From positions 186,001 to 250,000 of the forward strand of contig CAWCVC010000015.1 of the NCBI GenBank assembly GCA_963798805.1: 64,000 bases of DNA, written 5' to 3'. Under the pieces are notes generated by a model. The model was not told where the DNA came from and searched no databases. It worked only from the letters and a program-made list of their open reading frames with translations. Below, piece by piece: positions 24,808-33,453 of this stretch (within the stretch, counting starts at the first letter, position 1; each line of letters starts with the position of its first letter). Source of the DNA: CAVZCK01 sp963798805. GTDB taxonomy: Bacteria > Pseudomonadota > Alphaproteobacteria > Rhizobiales > Rhodomicrobiaceae. A program made the position numbers and the translations under genes.

Positions 24808-26477
24808 CGGACGCCATCCTGACCCGGGTTCCCCGCAGGCCAAGCAGCGAAAATTATCTGGACGCCGGCCACACCATCATGTCGTGGCTGACGACCACGG
24901 ATCACAAGCGCATTGGCATTCTCTACGCGATCGCTATCACCTTCTTCTTCTTCATCGGCGGCATCGCAATCGGCATCGTGCGGCTCGAGCTGATGACGCC
25001 GGACGCAGAGATCGTCAGCGATGACACTTATAACAGGCTGTTCACGCTGCATGGTATCGTGATGGTCTGGTTCTTCCTGGTACCTTCCATCCCGGCGACG
25101 CTCGGCAATTTCCTGCTGCCGTTGATGATCGGCGCGCGTGACGTGGCGTTTCCGCGGCTCAATCTGCTGTCCTGGTACATCTATGTCATCGGCGCCGCAT
25201 TCACCGTCTTCGTTATCATCGCCGGCGGAGTCGATACAGGCTGGACGTTCTACACGCCGTTCTCGACCATGTTCTCTAACGGCCATGTGATCGCCGCGGC
25301 CTTCGGCGTTTTCGTCGTCGGCTTTTCCTCGATTGCCACCGGCGTGAATTTCATCACCACGACGCACATGCTGCGGGCGCCAGGCATGAGCTGGTTCCGC
25401 CTGCCGCTGTTCGTCTGGGCGATCTACGCGACCAGCATCGTCATGGTGCTGGCGACGCCCGTGCTGGCGATGTCGCTGCTGCTCGTCATCGCCGAGCGCT
25501 TCTTCGGCATGCCCATTTTCAATCCCGCCAATGGTGGCGACCCGATTCTGTTCCAGCACCTGTTCTGGTTTTACAGCCATCCGGCGGTCTACATCATGGT
25601 GCTGCCGGCAATGGGGGTGGTGTCGGAAGTCTTCGCCTGCTTCGCGCGCCGCCGCGTCTTCGGCTATGCCATGATGGTCTATGCGATCATGGCCATCGCG
25701 GTGATCGGCTTCTTCGTCTGGGGACATCACATGTTTGTCTCGGGACAGTCGCAATATGCCAATCTCGTGTTCTCCTTCCTGTCCTTCGTGGTCGCCGTGC
25801 CCTCGGCCATCAAGGTATTCAACTGGACGGCGACGCTCTGGGGCGGCCAGATCACCTTCGAGGCGCCGATGCTCTATGCGCTGGGCTTCCTCGGCCTGTT
25901 CACCATCGGCGGACTGACAGGGCTGTTCCTCGCCGCGATCCCCATCGACGTGCACGTGACCGACACCTATTTCGTGGTGGCGCATTTCCACTACATCATG
26001 GTCGGTGGGAGCGTTTCGGCGTTCTTCGCCGGGCTGCACTTCTGGTGGCCCAAGATCACCGGCAAAATGTATTCGGAAGCCTGGGCGCGTTTCGCCGCGA
26101 TTACCATGTTCCTCGGGTTCAACACGACCTTCATGCCGCAGTTCATCATGGGCTATGCCGGCATGCCGCGCCGCTATCACGTCTACCCGCCGCAGTTCCA
26201 GGTCTATCATGTGATGTCGTCGGTGGGCGCGCTGATCCTGCTCGCAGCCTATCTGCTACCCCTCGTCTATCTCACCTGGTCGCTCCTCTACGGCAGACGC
26301 GCGGGCAACAACCCGTGGGATGCGACCGGTCTGGAATGGCAGACCTCCTCGCCTCCGCCGACGCATAATTTCCATGGCATTCCGCACGTCGACACCGGAC
26401 CCTATCACTATCATCCTGAGGAGGCCGCGCCGGGAGCAGCGCAGCATCCGGAACAAGTGCAGGGAGAGGCGCCATGA
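24804..26477 (+). CDS. coxA: cytochrome c oxidase subunit I (A2-type heme-copper oxygen reductase)
   Basis: A 557-residue protein with twelve hydrophobic helices. CuB/heme ligands are in FYSHPAVYIMVLPAMG (the His-Tyr cross-link region), VWGHHMFVSGQ (the CuB His-His pair) and TYFVVAHFHYIMVGG (the two heme-iron ligands). The usual Glu of the D-channel (GHPEVY) is absent and replaced by Tyr-Ser-His-Pro-Ala-Val-Tyr. This YSHPxVY signature defines the A2 subclass known from Rhodothermus and Thermus caa3 enzymes. Together with the fused heme in subunit II, this is a proton-pumping caa3 oxidase. ATGA overlaps exist at both ends. Confidence 0.95.
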   Translation: MTDAILTRVPRRPSSENYLDAGHTIMSWLTTTDHKRIGILYAIAITFFFFIGGIAIGIVRLELMTPDAEIVSDDTYNRLFTLHGIVMVWFFLVPSIPATLGNFLLPLMIGARDVAFPRLNLLSWYIYVIGAAFTVFVIIAGGVDTGWTFYTPFSTMFSNGHVIAAAFGVFVVGFSSIATGVNFITTTHMLRAPGMSWFRLPLFVWAIYATSIVMVLATPVLAMSLLLVIAERFFGMPIFNPANGGDPILFQHLFWFYSHPAVYIMVLPAMGVVSEVFACFARRRVFGYAMMVYAIMAIAVIGFFVWGHHMFVSGQSQYANLVFSFLSFVVAVPSAIKVFNWTATLWGGQITFEAPMLYALGFLGLFTIGGLTGLFLAAIPIDVHVTDTYFVVAHFHYIMVGGSVSAFFAGLHFWWPKITGKMYSEAWARFAAITMFLGFNTTFMPQFIMGYAGMPRRYHVYPPQFQVYHVMSSVGALILLAAYLLPLVYLTWSLLYGRRAGNNPWDATGLEWQTSSPPPTHNFHGIPHVDTGPYHYHPEEAAPGAAQHPEQVQGEAP

Positions 26478-27106
26478 GCGATGCCTCGCAGATCCTGAAA
26501 GAACCCTGGCCCAGCGTCTCCCGCCAGCGTGAAGGCGCCGCCGTCGGCATCTGGGTGTTCCTGGCGAGCGAAGTGCTGTTCTTCGGCGCGCTGATGGTGA
26601 GCTATGCCGTCTACCGCACGCTCTACCCGGCCGCCTTCGAAGCCGCCTCGCACGAAACCGACATCCTCTACGGCACGATCAACACCGCTCTGCTGCTAAC
26701 GAGCAGCTTCATCATGACGATCGCGCTGCACGCTTCGCAGATGCGGCTGCGCCGCCTCCTCGTGATCTGCCTCTTGCTGACGGCGGCTTTCGGCATCGCC
26801 TTCCTGGTGGTGAAGGGCCTCGAATATGCCGAAGACCTCGACAAGCATTTGCTGCCGGGCCCCCATTTCGGGCTGTCGCCGCCGGCAACGGAGCTCTTCT
26901 TTGCGCTCTATTGGGTGATGACCGGCGTTCACGCCATCCATCTGGCCGTCGGTATCATCATCGTCCTCATTTTGGCGACGGCCATCGAGAGGGAGAGCGT
27001 GGTTCCTGATAGCCCGGCCGTGGAGCCGGTGGCGCTCTATTGGCATTTTGTTGATACTGTCTGGATCATTCTCTTCGCCCTGATCTATTTGCCGGGGCGG
27101 GCATGA
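26474..27106 (+). CDS. coxC: cytochrome c oxidase subunit III
   Basis: A 210-residue protein with five hydrophobic helices. It begins with VGIWVFLASEVLFFGALMVS, a conserved Glu-containing first helix. It continues with NTALLLTSSFIMTIALHASQ and ELFFALYWVMTGVHAIHLAV and ends LYWHFVDTVWIILFALIYLP, the standard subunit III ending. It is shorter than the seven-helix mitochondrial type and matches the five-helix form of caa3 oxidases. It stabilises subunit I and its proton uptake. ATGA overlaps connect it to coxA and to the next gene. Confidence 0.93.
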   Translation: MSDASQILKEPWPSVSRQREGAAVGIWVFLASEVLFFGALMVSYAVYRTLYPAAFEAASHETDILYGTINTALLLTSSFIMTIALHASQMRLRRLLVICLLLTAAFGIAFLVVKGLEYAEDLDKHLLPGPHFGLSPPATELFFALYWVMTGVHAIHLAVGIIIVLILATAIERESVVPDSPAVEPVALYWHFVDTVWIILFALIYLPGRA

Positions 27107-27516
27107 GCGAGCAGCACCAGACATCGCGTTCGACGCTTCGCCTCTGGCTGCGATATGGCGCGGTCTGGCTCGTGCTGATGCTGCTGCTCGCAGCAACCCT
27201 GGCCACCGCTTACATGGATCTGGGCGGCAACAGCGCGGCGCTGCATCTCGGCATCGCGGGGCTGCAGGTGCTCCTGCTGTGGCTCGTGTTCATGGACCTC
27301 ATCAGAGCGAGCAGTTTGGTGCGGCTCTGTGCGATGGCGGGGCTGTTCTGGCTGATCTTCATGTTCGTTCTGACATTTGCGGACTACCTGACCCGGCCGT
27401 GGAACGGCAGCGGCACATCGCTGGCGCAGCTCCCCGCCAGGGTCGGCGAGCCGGGCAAGTTCCCCGTCCAGAGGCTGCCGCTCGACCCGACATTCACCAA
27501 TGGCGGCGGCAGATGA
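27103..27516 (+). CDS. coxD: cytochrome c oxidase subunit IV-like small membrane protein
   Basis: A 137-residue protein with three hydrophobic helices (YGAVWLVLMLLLAATLATAY, LHLGIAGLQVLLLWLVFMDL, CAMAGLFWLIFMFVLTFADY) and a conserved Asp-Tyr-x-Thr-Arg-Pro end to the last helix. This three-helix form is the prokaryotic subunit IV of caa3/aa3 oxidases (CtaF/CoxD-like). It is the last gene of the overlapping ACIII-oxidase run, and the following gene begins 131 bases later. No strong terminator hairpin with a T-run was found after it. Confidence 0.85.
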   Translation: MSEQHQTSRSTLRLWLRYGAVWLVLMLLLAATLATAYMDLGGNSAALHLGIAGLQVLLLWLVFMDLIRASSLVRLCAMAGLFWLIFMFVLTFADYLTRPWNGSGTSLAQLPARVGEPGKFPVQRLPLDPTFTNGGGR

Positions 27517-27647
27517 TGCCCAATCCGCGCTCCGCTTTGGGGCGGTCTTTAAGAGCGTGCTGAAGGCGCTTATCTGCTATGATTGCGTCCCGGACGGCTG
27601 TGGAGCCGATAGCCGCCGCCGGACGGCCGAAATGATGGAGCGCCGCC

Positions 27648-28088
27648 ATGACAGAAGCCCTCGCTAGGATCGAAACGCCGTTGCCCTTTGCCGACTGGCC
27701 GCAGGGCCTTGCCGAGGAATTGGCCGAGAACCAGTTCAACGGCATTGTTGGCAGCGTGCTGGTTTCCGAGACCGATCGCCTGCGCATCTGGCACCTGACC
27801 ATTCCGGCGGGCAAGCGCTGCACCTTCCACCGGCATGTGCTCAATTATTTCTGGACCTGCCACACCCATGGCAAGGCGCGCGGTTATTTTAGCGACGGGC
27901 GCATTACCGAGACGGTGCATTTCCCTGGCGACACCAGGCATCTGAGTTTCGGGCCTAGCGAGTTCATGGTGCATAGCGTCGAGAATATCGGTGGTACGGA
28001 TCTCGTCTTCACCACTGTCGAATTTTTGGACAGTCCGAACCAGCCTCTGCCGATACCGGACGAAGTGCGCCTCAAGGTTGCCGGCTGA
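27648..28088 (+). CDS. cupin-domain protein
   Basis: A 146-residue protein consistent with a small cupin beta-barrel. Motif 1 is like KRCTFHRHVLNYFWTCHTHG, with His residues that could bind a metal. Motif 2 lies around DTRHLSFGPSEFMVHSVENI. No enzyme activity can be read from the sequence. It is a separate transcription unit between the oxidase operon and the convergent TetR gene. The start at 27648 is the only ATG that gives the full barrel. The many His and Cys residues suggest metal binding, but this is inferred only. Confidence 0.6.
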   Translation: MTEALARIETPLPFADWPQGLAEELAENQFNGIVGSVLVSETDRLRIWHLTIPAGKRCTFHRHVLNYFWTCHTHGKARGYFSDGRITETVHFPGDTRHLSFGPSEFMVHSVENIGGTDLVFTTVEFLDSPNQPLPIPDEVRLKVAG

Positions 28089-28103
28089 GGGCTGCAGGAG
28101 CTG

Positions 28104-28787
28104 CTATTCCGATTTCCAGCCGCTCAACTCTTGCGGGTCGGTACCTTTGGTGAGAGCCGTCCAGGCGGGCGTGAGGAACGGCCGGAACAGGCTCATGACC
28201 TGCGCGGCGCCCCATTTCAGATGCTCGCGCGTGATCTCGCTGATGCCGTGCCGCGATTTCAGATATTCGATCCAGTAGCTCGAAACGATCCAGGAATTGA
28301 CGATCAGCGGCTCCAGCGCCTTGGGCGGAATGCTGATTAGCCCGGCCGCCTCCATGCCTTTCAGCGCTTCCCGCACATCGTTCTGCCCGTCATCGCTGAG
28401 GCCCCTGAGCCGTGGGCGCAAGGAGGGCGACAGGCGATACACCGTCGCAGCGTCGCGATAGAAGAAGCGCCATTTCCACATCAGCCTGAACCAGCCGGCC
28501 AGATAATCGGGATAGCGCTTTGGATCGCCGCCATAGCTCGTATAAGCGCCTGCCACTTCGCGCAGGCTGTTCTCGAAACTCTCGAGCAGGGCCTCCAGAA
28601 TCTGCTCCTTGCGCTGGAAATGGTAATAGAGATTGCCCTCGTTGATGCCGAGGGTTGCCGCGATCTCGGCCGTCGTCACGTTGCTCGGCCCTCGCTCGTT
28701 GAAGAGCTGCCGGCAGACAGCGAGGATGCGCGTCCGCGTCCTGGGCCGCCTCGCTGCTCTCGCTTCCGCCTTTCCGCCGCGCGCCAT
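28104..28787 (-). CDS. TetR-family transcriptional regulator
   Basis: A 227-residue protein. The N-terminal DNA-binding domain is RTRTRILAVCRQLFNERGPS followed by NVTTAEIAATLGINEGNLYY and HFQRKEQILEALLESFENSL, the standard three-helix TetR headpiece. The C-terminal domain is ligand-binding and divergent (WFRLMWKWRFFYRDAATVYR). It is divergently oriented to the monooxygenase operon, and a perfect palindrome lies between them at 28853-28870. It therefore probably represses that operon until a substrate (ketone or steroid-like) binds. ATG at 28787 is chosen by alignment with the family; an in-frame extension to 28901 crosses the operator and is unlikely. Confidence 0.88.
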   Translation of the reverse strand: MARGGKAEARAARRPRTRTRILAVCRQLFNERGPSNVTTAEIAATLGINEGNLYYHFQRKEQILEALLESFENSLREVAGAYTSYGGDPKRYPDYLAGWFRLMWKWRFFYRDAATVYRLSPSLRPRLRGLSDDGQNDVREALKGMEAAGLISIPPKALEPLIVNSWIVSSYWIEYLKSRHGISEITREHLKWGAAQVMSLFRPFLTPAWTALTKGTDPQELSGWKSE

Positions 28788-28843
28788 TCGTGATCCGTTC
28801 CTCGCATTCACGATCTCCACTCCCGAGCATAGCAAACGGCCGC

Positions 28844-28873
28844 TTGACCTGTCTAAGGTATTCACCTTAGTAT
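28844..28873 (+). promoter_or_regulatory. promoter and TetR operator for the BVMO operon
   Basis: TTGACC (28844-28849) and TAGTAT (28868-28873) are separated by 18 bases and form a sigma70-like promoter facing the monooxygenase. The palindrome CTAAGGT-ATTC-ACCTTAG (28853-28870) has perfect 7-base arms and covers the spacer and the first bases of the -10, the classic place for TetR-type repression. Confidence 0.7.
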
Positions 28874-28960
28874 TTGCCGGTTGCGGCGGGCGATCTTCCA
28901 CAGTCGAGGAGACTCGATCCGGCGTCGCAATGGGGCGCTGGAGGCGGAGGAGGTTTCGCC

Positions 28961-30493
28961 ATGTCTCTCGACACGCAGGATGCGCCGGCCGCTGCGGCGG
29001 TCCCGGACGGGGGCTCAGGCCCGCCGGTCCAGCATGTCGATGTGCTGATCGTCGGAGCCGGCCTCTCCGGTATCTGCGCCGCCTATTATCTGCAGACGGA
29101 ATGTCCCCGGAAGACCTTCGCCATCATCGAGGCGCGGCAGGCGCTCGGCGGGACCTGGGATCTGTTCCGCTATCCGGGTATCCGCTCCGATTCCGATCTC
29201 TACACCTTTGGCTTCAGCTTTCGGCCTTGGCGCGAGGACAAGTCCATCGCCGACGGCGCCTCGATCCTCCGCTATCTGAAGGACACGGCGGCCGAAAACG
29301 GCATCGACCGCAAAATCCGTTACGGCGAGACGGTGACGCGCGCCTCTTGGAATTCATTCGATAGCCAATGGATCATCGATGTGCAGCGTACGGATGGTTA
29401 TCCTGTCCGCTATAGCTGCAATTTCCTCTATCTCTGCGCGGGTTATTATGATTACGACGAAGGCTATCTGCCCGGCTGGCCGGGCATGGATCGGTTCCGC
29501 GGCCGCGTCGTGCATCCGCAGGACTGGCCGGAGGACCTCGCCTATGAGGGCAAGCGGATCATCGTCATCGGCAGCGGCGCGACCGCGGTAACGCTGGTTC
29601 CGGCATTGGCGGAAAAGGCGGCGCATGTCACGATGTTGCAGCGCTCGCCGAGCTATATCGCCGCCCTTCCCGCCACCGATCACATCGCCAACTGGCTGCG
29701 CCGCAAGTTGCCGGAACGCACGGCCTACACGCTGTCGCGGTGGAAGAACGTCCTCATCAGCATGTTCTATTACCGGCTCGCGCGCCGCCGCCCCGAGGCC
29801 ATGAAACGGCTGCTCATGCGCGGCGTGAAGGCCGAGCTTGGCCCGAATTTCGACGCCGAGCGGCATTTTACACCGTCTTATAATCCCTGGGATCAGCGGC
29901 TCTGCCTCGTGCCCGATGGCGATCTGTTCAAGTCGATCCGCTCGGGCCGTGCCTCGGTCGTCACCGATATCATCAAGACGTTCACCGAAACCGGAATCGA
30001 GCTTGCCTCCGGTGAGCGGCTCTACGCCGACATCATCATCACCGCGACGGGGCTCAAGCTGAGGCTAATGGGCGGCATGGAATTGCTCCTGGACGGCGCA
30101 CCCATCGATCTGCCGAAGCGTTTTCTCTATAAGGGCATGATGCTCAGCGACGTGCCGAACCTTGCCTATTCGATCGGCTACACCAACGCCTCCTGGACGC
30201 TGAAATGCGAGCTGATCGCGCGCTATGTCTGCCGCATTCTGAACCGCATGGACGCGGGCGGCTTCACCACCTCGACGCCGCGCGTTCACGGCGACATCCG
30301 TCAGGAGCCGGTGATCGATTTCACCTCGGGTTACATTCAGCGGGCGCTGGCGACGTTGCCGAAGCAAGGCTCGCGCAGACCCTGGAAGCTTTATCAGAAT
30401 TATGCGCTCGACATGCTGTCGCTGAAATTCGGTGCGGTGGACGACGGAACATTGGAGTTCGGCCGCACGCCTGCTCATGAGCGCGCTGCCTAA
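28961..30493 (+). CDS. flavin-containing Baeyer-Villiger-type monooxygenase
   Basis: A 510-residue protein. The FAD Rossmann motif is VDVLIVGAGLSGICAAYYL (about residues 26-44). WDLFRYPGIRSDSDLYTFGF is the typical substrate/FAD loop, and FRGRVVHPQDWPEDL fits the BVMO fingerprint FxGxxxHxxxWP. A second nucleotide site, KRIIVIGSGATAVTLVPALA, binds NADPH. BVMOs insert one oxygen beside a carbonyl, making esters or lactones, or oxidise heteroatoms. ATG at 28961 follows GAGGCGGAGGAGG, while codons upstream in frame are not family-like. It is the first gene of an operon with an SDR and an alpha/beta hydrolase, a sensible alcohol to ketone to ester to acid sequence, under TetR control. Confidence 0.9.
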   Translation: MSLDTQDAPAAAAVPDGGSGPPVQHVDVLIVGAGLSGICAAYYLQTECPRKTFAIIEARQALGGTWDLFRYPGIRSDSDLYTFGFSFRPWREDKSIADGASILRYLKDTAAENGIDRKIRYGETVTRASWNSFDSQWIIDVQRTDGYPVRYSCNFLYLCAGYYDYDEGYLPGWPGMDRFRGRVVHPQDWPEDLAYEGKRIIVIGSGATAVTLVPALAEKAAHVTMLQRSPSYIAALPATDHIANWLRRKLPERTAYTLSRWKNVLISMFYYRLARRRPEAMKRLLMRGVKAELGPNFDAERHFTPSYNPWDQRLCLVPDGDLFKSIRSGRASVVTDIIKTFTETGIELASGERLYADIIITATGLKLRLMGGMELLLDGAPIDLPKRFLYKGMMLSDVPNLAYSIGYTNASWTLKCELIARYVCRILNRMDAGGFTTSTPRVHGDIRQEPVIDFTSGYIQRALATLPKQGSRRPWKLYQNYALDMLSLKFGAVDDGTLEFGRTPAHERAA

Positions 30494-30508
30494 GGGAAGG
30501 GGCCGGAT

Positions 30509-31330
30509 ATGGCGGCTCAGAGGAGGCTCAAGGGCCGCACCGCGGTCGTCACCGGCGCCGCGGGCGGCATTGGCCGCGCCATCGCGATGTCGCTGGCAAG
30601 GCGCGGCTGCCATCTGGCGCTTGCCGACGTCAACGATGTGGGGCTGGCCGAGACGGCGCGCCTGATCGGCTCCAACGAGCTTCGCGTCACCCGGCATCAC
30701 CTTGATGTTGCCGACCGGGAGGCGGTCGCAGCCTTCCCGTCGGTCGTAACGGCCGAGCATCCCGGCGTCGACCTGCTCGTCAACAATGCCGGCGTGGCGC
30801 TGGGCGGACATTTCGAGCAGGTGAGCGAAGACGATTTCGAATGGCTGTTCGGCATCAATTTCTGGGGCGTCGTGCGGATGACGCGAGCATTTCTGCCGCT
30901 CCTGCACAAGGGCGAGGACGCTTGCATCGTCAACCTGTCGAGCCTTTACGGACTGATCGCGCCGCCCGGACAGACCGCTTACTCTGCCGCGAAATACGCG
31001 GTGCGAGGCTTCTCGCAGTCGCTCCGCCATGAACTCGCCGGAACCAATATCGGCGTGCTGGTCGTGCATCCCGGCGGCGTAGCGACGTCGATCGCGGACA
31101 GCGCCCGTGCACCGAAAGGCGCGTCTCCTGAGGAGATCGAGCGCCGCCGCGCCGCGCTGAAGAAATATCTGAAGATGCCGCCGGCCGAGGCAGGGGAGAT
31201 CATCGTGCGGGCCATCGAGGCGCGCAAGGGCCGCGTGATCGTCGGGAGCGACGCGAAAATGCTCTCTATTATCGAGCGGGTGCTGCCGGTCTCCTACTGG
31301 GCGGCAATCGAAAGGCTGTTTTCGAGATGA
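30509..31330 (+). CDS. short-chain dehydrogenase/reductase (BVMO operon)
   Basis: A 273-residue classical SDR. The cofactor motif is AVVTGAAGGIGRAIAMSLAR, followed by NNAGVALGG, the catalytic Ser in IVNLSSLYGLIAPPGQTAYS and the YxxxK pair in YSAAKYAVRGFS. It would interconvert an alcohol and a ketone with NAD(P). It begins 16 bases after the monooxygenase and ends in an ATGA overlap with the hydrolase, so the three are co-transcribed. This makes it likely that it supplies the ketone substrate, or reduces the product, of the monooxygenase. The exact substrate is unknown. Confidence 0.88.
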   Translation: MAAQRRLKGRTAVVTGAAGGIGRAIAMSLARRGCHLALADVNDVGLAETARLIGSNELRVTRHHLDVADREAVAAFPSVVTAEHPGVDLLVNNAGVALGGHFEQVSEDDFEWLFGINFWGVVRMTRAFLPLLHKGEDACIVNLSSLYGLIAPPGQTAYSAAKYAVRGFSQSLRHELAGTNIGVLVVHPGGVATSIADSARAPKGASPEEIERRRAALKKYLKMPPAEAGEIIVRAIEARKGRVIVGSDAKMLSIIERVLPVSYWAAIERLFSR

Positions 31331-32306
31331 CGCTGATCATTGTCGCGCTTCTCCTCATTCTGGCGCTTATCGTGGCGGGGCTCGTCCTTTTCACCGCCTT
31401 TACGGCTTGGCGCGTTGAGAAGGCGCTGCCGCCGCGCGGCAAGTTTCTCGATGTCGATGGCGGCCGCATTCATTACCTCGACATTGGGCAGGGGCCGACG
31501 ATCGTTATGATCCACGGGCTCGGCGGCCAGGTCGGTCATTTCACCTATGCGCTGGCCGACCGTCTCAGCCGAGATTTTCGCCTCGTGCTGATCGAGCGCC
31601 CTGGATCGGGTTACTCGACGCGAGGGCCGGGTGCGTCTGCGCGGCTGCGCGCGCAAGGCGACACGATCGCCAAGGCAATCCGTATGCTGAATTTACAGAA
31701 ACCGCTGCTGGTCGGCCATTCCATGGGCGGCGCGGTGTCGCTCGCCATCGCGCTCGACCATCCCGACATCGGCGGCGGCCTCGCCCTCGTCGCGCCGCTG
31801 ACGCATTTGGTCGGCAAGCCGCCCGCGCCATTCGAGTCGCTGGCCATCCAGTCGGATTTGCGCCGATGGATCATTGCCTGGACGGTTGCCACGCCAATCT
31901 CGATCCGCGATGGCGAGAAGCTGCTTGCGGAGGTGTTCGAGCCCGATCCGGCGCCGGCCGATTTCCCCACCAAGGCCGGCGGAACTCCTGAGCCTGCGTC
32001 CGAGCGCCTTCGAGTTCGGCCTCGCTCGACATGGTCTCGGCGAATATCGATCTCCCCGAGATGGTGAGGCTTTATCCGAAGCTGACCATGCCGCTCAGCG
32101 TCCTCTACGGCACGGAGGACCACATCCTCGATTACCGCGCTCACGGCATCGCCATGAAAGAGGCGCTGCCTTCCGCCGATGTCGAGCTGACCAGCGGCGG
32201 CCACATGCTGCCGATGTCGCATCCGGACCGGACGGCGGAGTTCATCCGCAAGGCGGCGAGCCGTCCGGACCTCAGCCGAGCCGCCGCGGCGGGGTTCAGA
32301 GGTTGA
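31327..32306 (+). pseudogene. alpha/beta hydrolase, interrupted by two frameshifts
   Basis: The N-terminal part has a membrane helix (TLIIVALLLILALIVAGLVL), the oxyanion segment MIHGLGGQ, the nucleophile elbow LLVGHSMGGAVSL and DFRLVLIERPGSGYS. The natural order would then be AELLSLRPSAF followed by SSASLDMVSANIDLPEMVRL and the acid/His region LYGTEDHILDYRAHG ... SGGHMLPMSHPD. These three segments lie in three successive frames, with shifts at about 31978 and 32010, so the catalytic Asp and His are cut off from the Ser. Two close shifts that do not compensate each other suggest real decay, though a sequencing error cannot be excluded. It would have hydrolysed the ester made by the monooxygenase. 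Confidence 0.75.
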
Positions 32307-33282
32307 GCGCGCGCATGCCCGGCTCCGTATAGCGGTCGCCGGCAGCGGCGCCTTTCGGGAAGGCGTCGTCGATCTGGCGAAGCTCCTCGGGCGTCAGCTT
32401 GACGCTGACGGCGCCGACATTCTCCTCCAGATAGCGGACATGCTTGGTGCCGGGGATCGGCACGATGTCGTCGCCCTGGGCAAGGACCCAGGCGAGCGCC
32501 ACCTGCGACGGCTTGGCCCCCTTGGCCCTGGCGATTTCTTCGACCTTCGCCACCAGGTCGAGATTGCGCTGGAAGTTCTCGCCCACGAAGCGGGGATTGC
32601 TGCGCCGGAAATCGTCCTCGGGCAGATCCTCGGGGCGCTGAAAGCGGCCGGTCAGGAAGCCGCGTCCGAGCGGACTGTAAGGCACGAAGCCGATGCCCAG
32701 CTCACGGACAGTCGGCAGAATCTCGCCCTCCGGATCACGGCTCCAGAGCGAATACTCCGTCTGCAGAGCGGCGATCGGATGCACCTTATGGGCGCGCCGG
32801 ATAGTCTGCGGCGCGGCTTCGGACAAGCCGAGATAGCGGACCTTGCCCTCGCGCACCAGATCGGCCATGGCCCCGACCGTATCTTCGATCGGCGTCTGCG
32901 GATCTACCCTGTGCTGATAATAAAGGTCGATCACCTCGGCGCCGAGCCGCTTCAGGCTCGCCTCGCAGGCGCTCTTCACATAGTCCGGCTTGCCGCTGAT
33001 GTCGAGCCGCTCGCCATTCGGCCCGCGCACATTGCCGAATTTGGTCGCAAGGACGACTTCGCCGCGCCGGCCGCGAATGGCCCGCCCGACGAGTTCCTCA
33101 TTGTGGCCAACGCCGTACATATCTGCGGTGTCGAGGAAGGTGACGCCGAGATCGAGGGCGCGCTGCATGGTGGCGATGGATTCGGCCTCGTCCGCCGAGC
33201 CGTAGAATTCCGACATGCCCATACAGCCGAGCCCCAGGGCCGAAACACTGAGGCCGCTTTTGCCCAAGCTTCGCTTTTCCAT
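32296..33282 (-). CDS. aldo/keto reductase
   Basis: A 328-residue AKR with the (beta/alpha)8 barrel. It starts MEKRSLGKSGLSVSALGLGC, then GVTFLDTADMYGVGHNEELV (catalytic Asp and Tyr), VVLATKFGN (Lys) and IDLYYQHRVDPQTPIEDT (His), completing the D-Y-K-H tetrad. C-terminal cofactor binding is at IPGTKHVRYLEENVGAVSVK. It reduces aldehydes or ketones with NADPH; the specific substrate is not known. It converges on the hydrolase remnant with an 11-base overlap of their 3' ends. This is the AKR13-like subgroup common in soil bacteria. Confidence 0.9.
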   Translation of the reverse strand: MEKRSLGKSGLSVSALGLGCMGMSEFYGSADEAESIATMQRALDLGVTFLDTADMYGVGHNEELVGRAIRGRRGEVVLATKFGNVRGPNGERLDISGKPDYVKSACEASLKRLGAEVIDLYYQHRVDPQTPIEDTVGAMADLVREGKVRYLGLSEAAPQTIRRAHKVHPIAALQTEYSLWSRDPEGEILPTVRELGIGFVPYSPLGRGFLTGRFQRPEDLPEDDFRRSNPRFVGENFQRNLDLVAKVEEIARAKGAKPSQVALAWVLAQGDDIVPIPGTKHVRYLEENVGAVSVKLTPEELRQIDDAFPKGAAAGDRYTEPGMRALNL

Positions 33283-33453
33283 CTACTGCTCCTTCAGAAT
33301 GAACGCTTCGCAGGCTGGTCGCTCATGCTCAAGGCGGAAGATGGGGGTGCAAGGCGCGTCTGCGAAGGAGGGCCGGGCAGTTTTCGGCCGGCGCGGCGGC
33401 TCATAGGTCGCAACCATCGAGCCGCACGCTGCCGGGCGGAAGCCGCTCTCGGT

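Noticed and set aside
24768..26210. A 480-codon open frame on the minus strand opposite coxA
   Set aside because: His/Asp/Arg/Glu-rich sequence typical of an antisense reading of a high-GC membrane-protein gene; the plus strand carries unmistakable oxidase subunit I.
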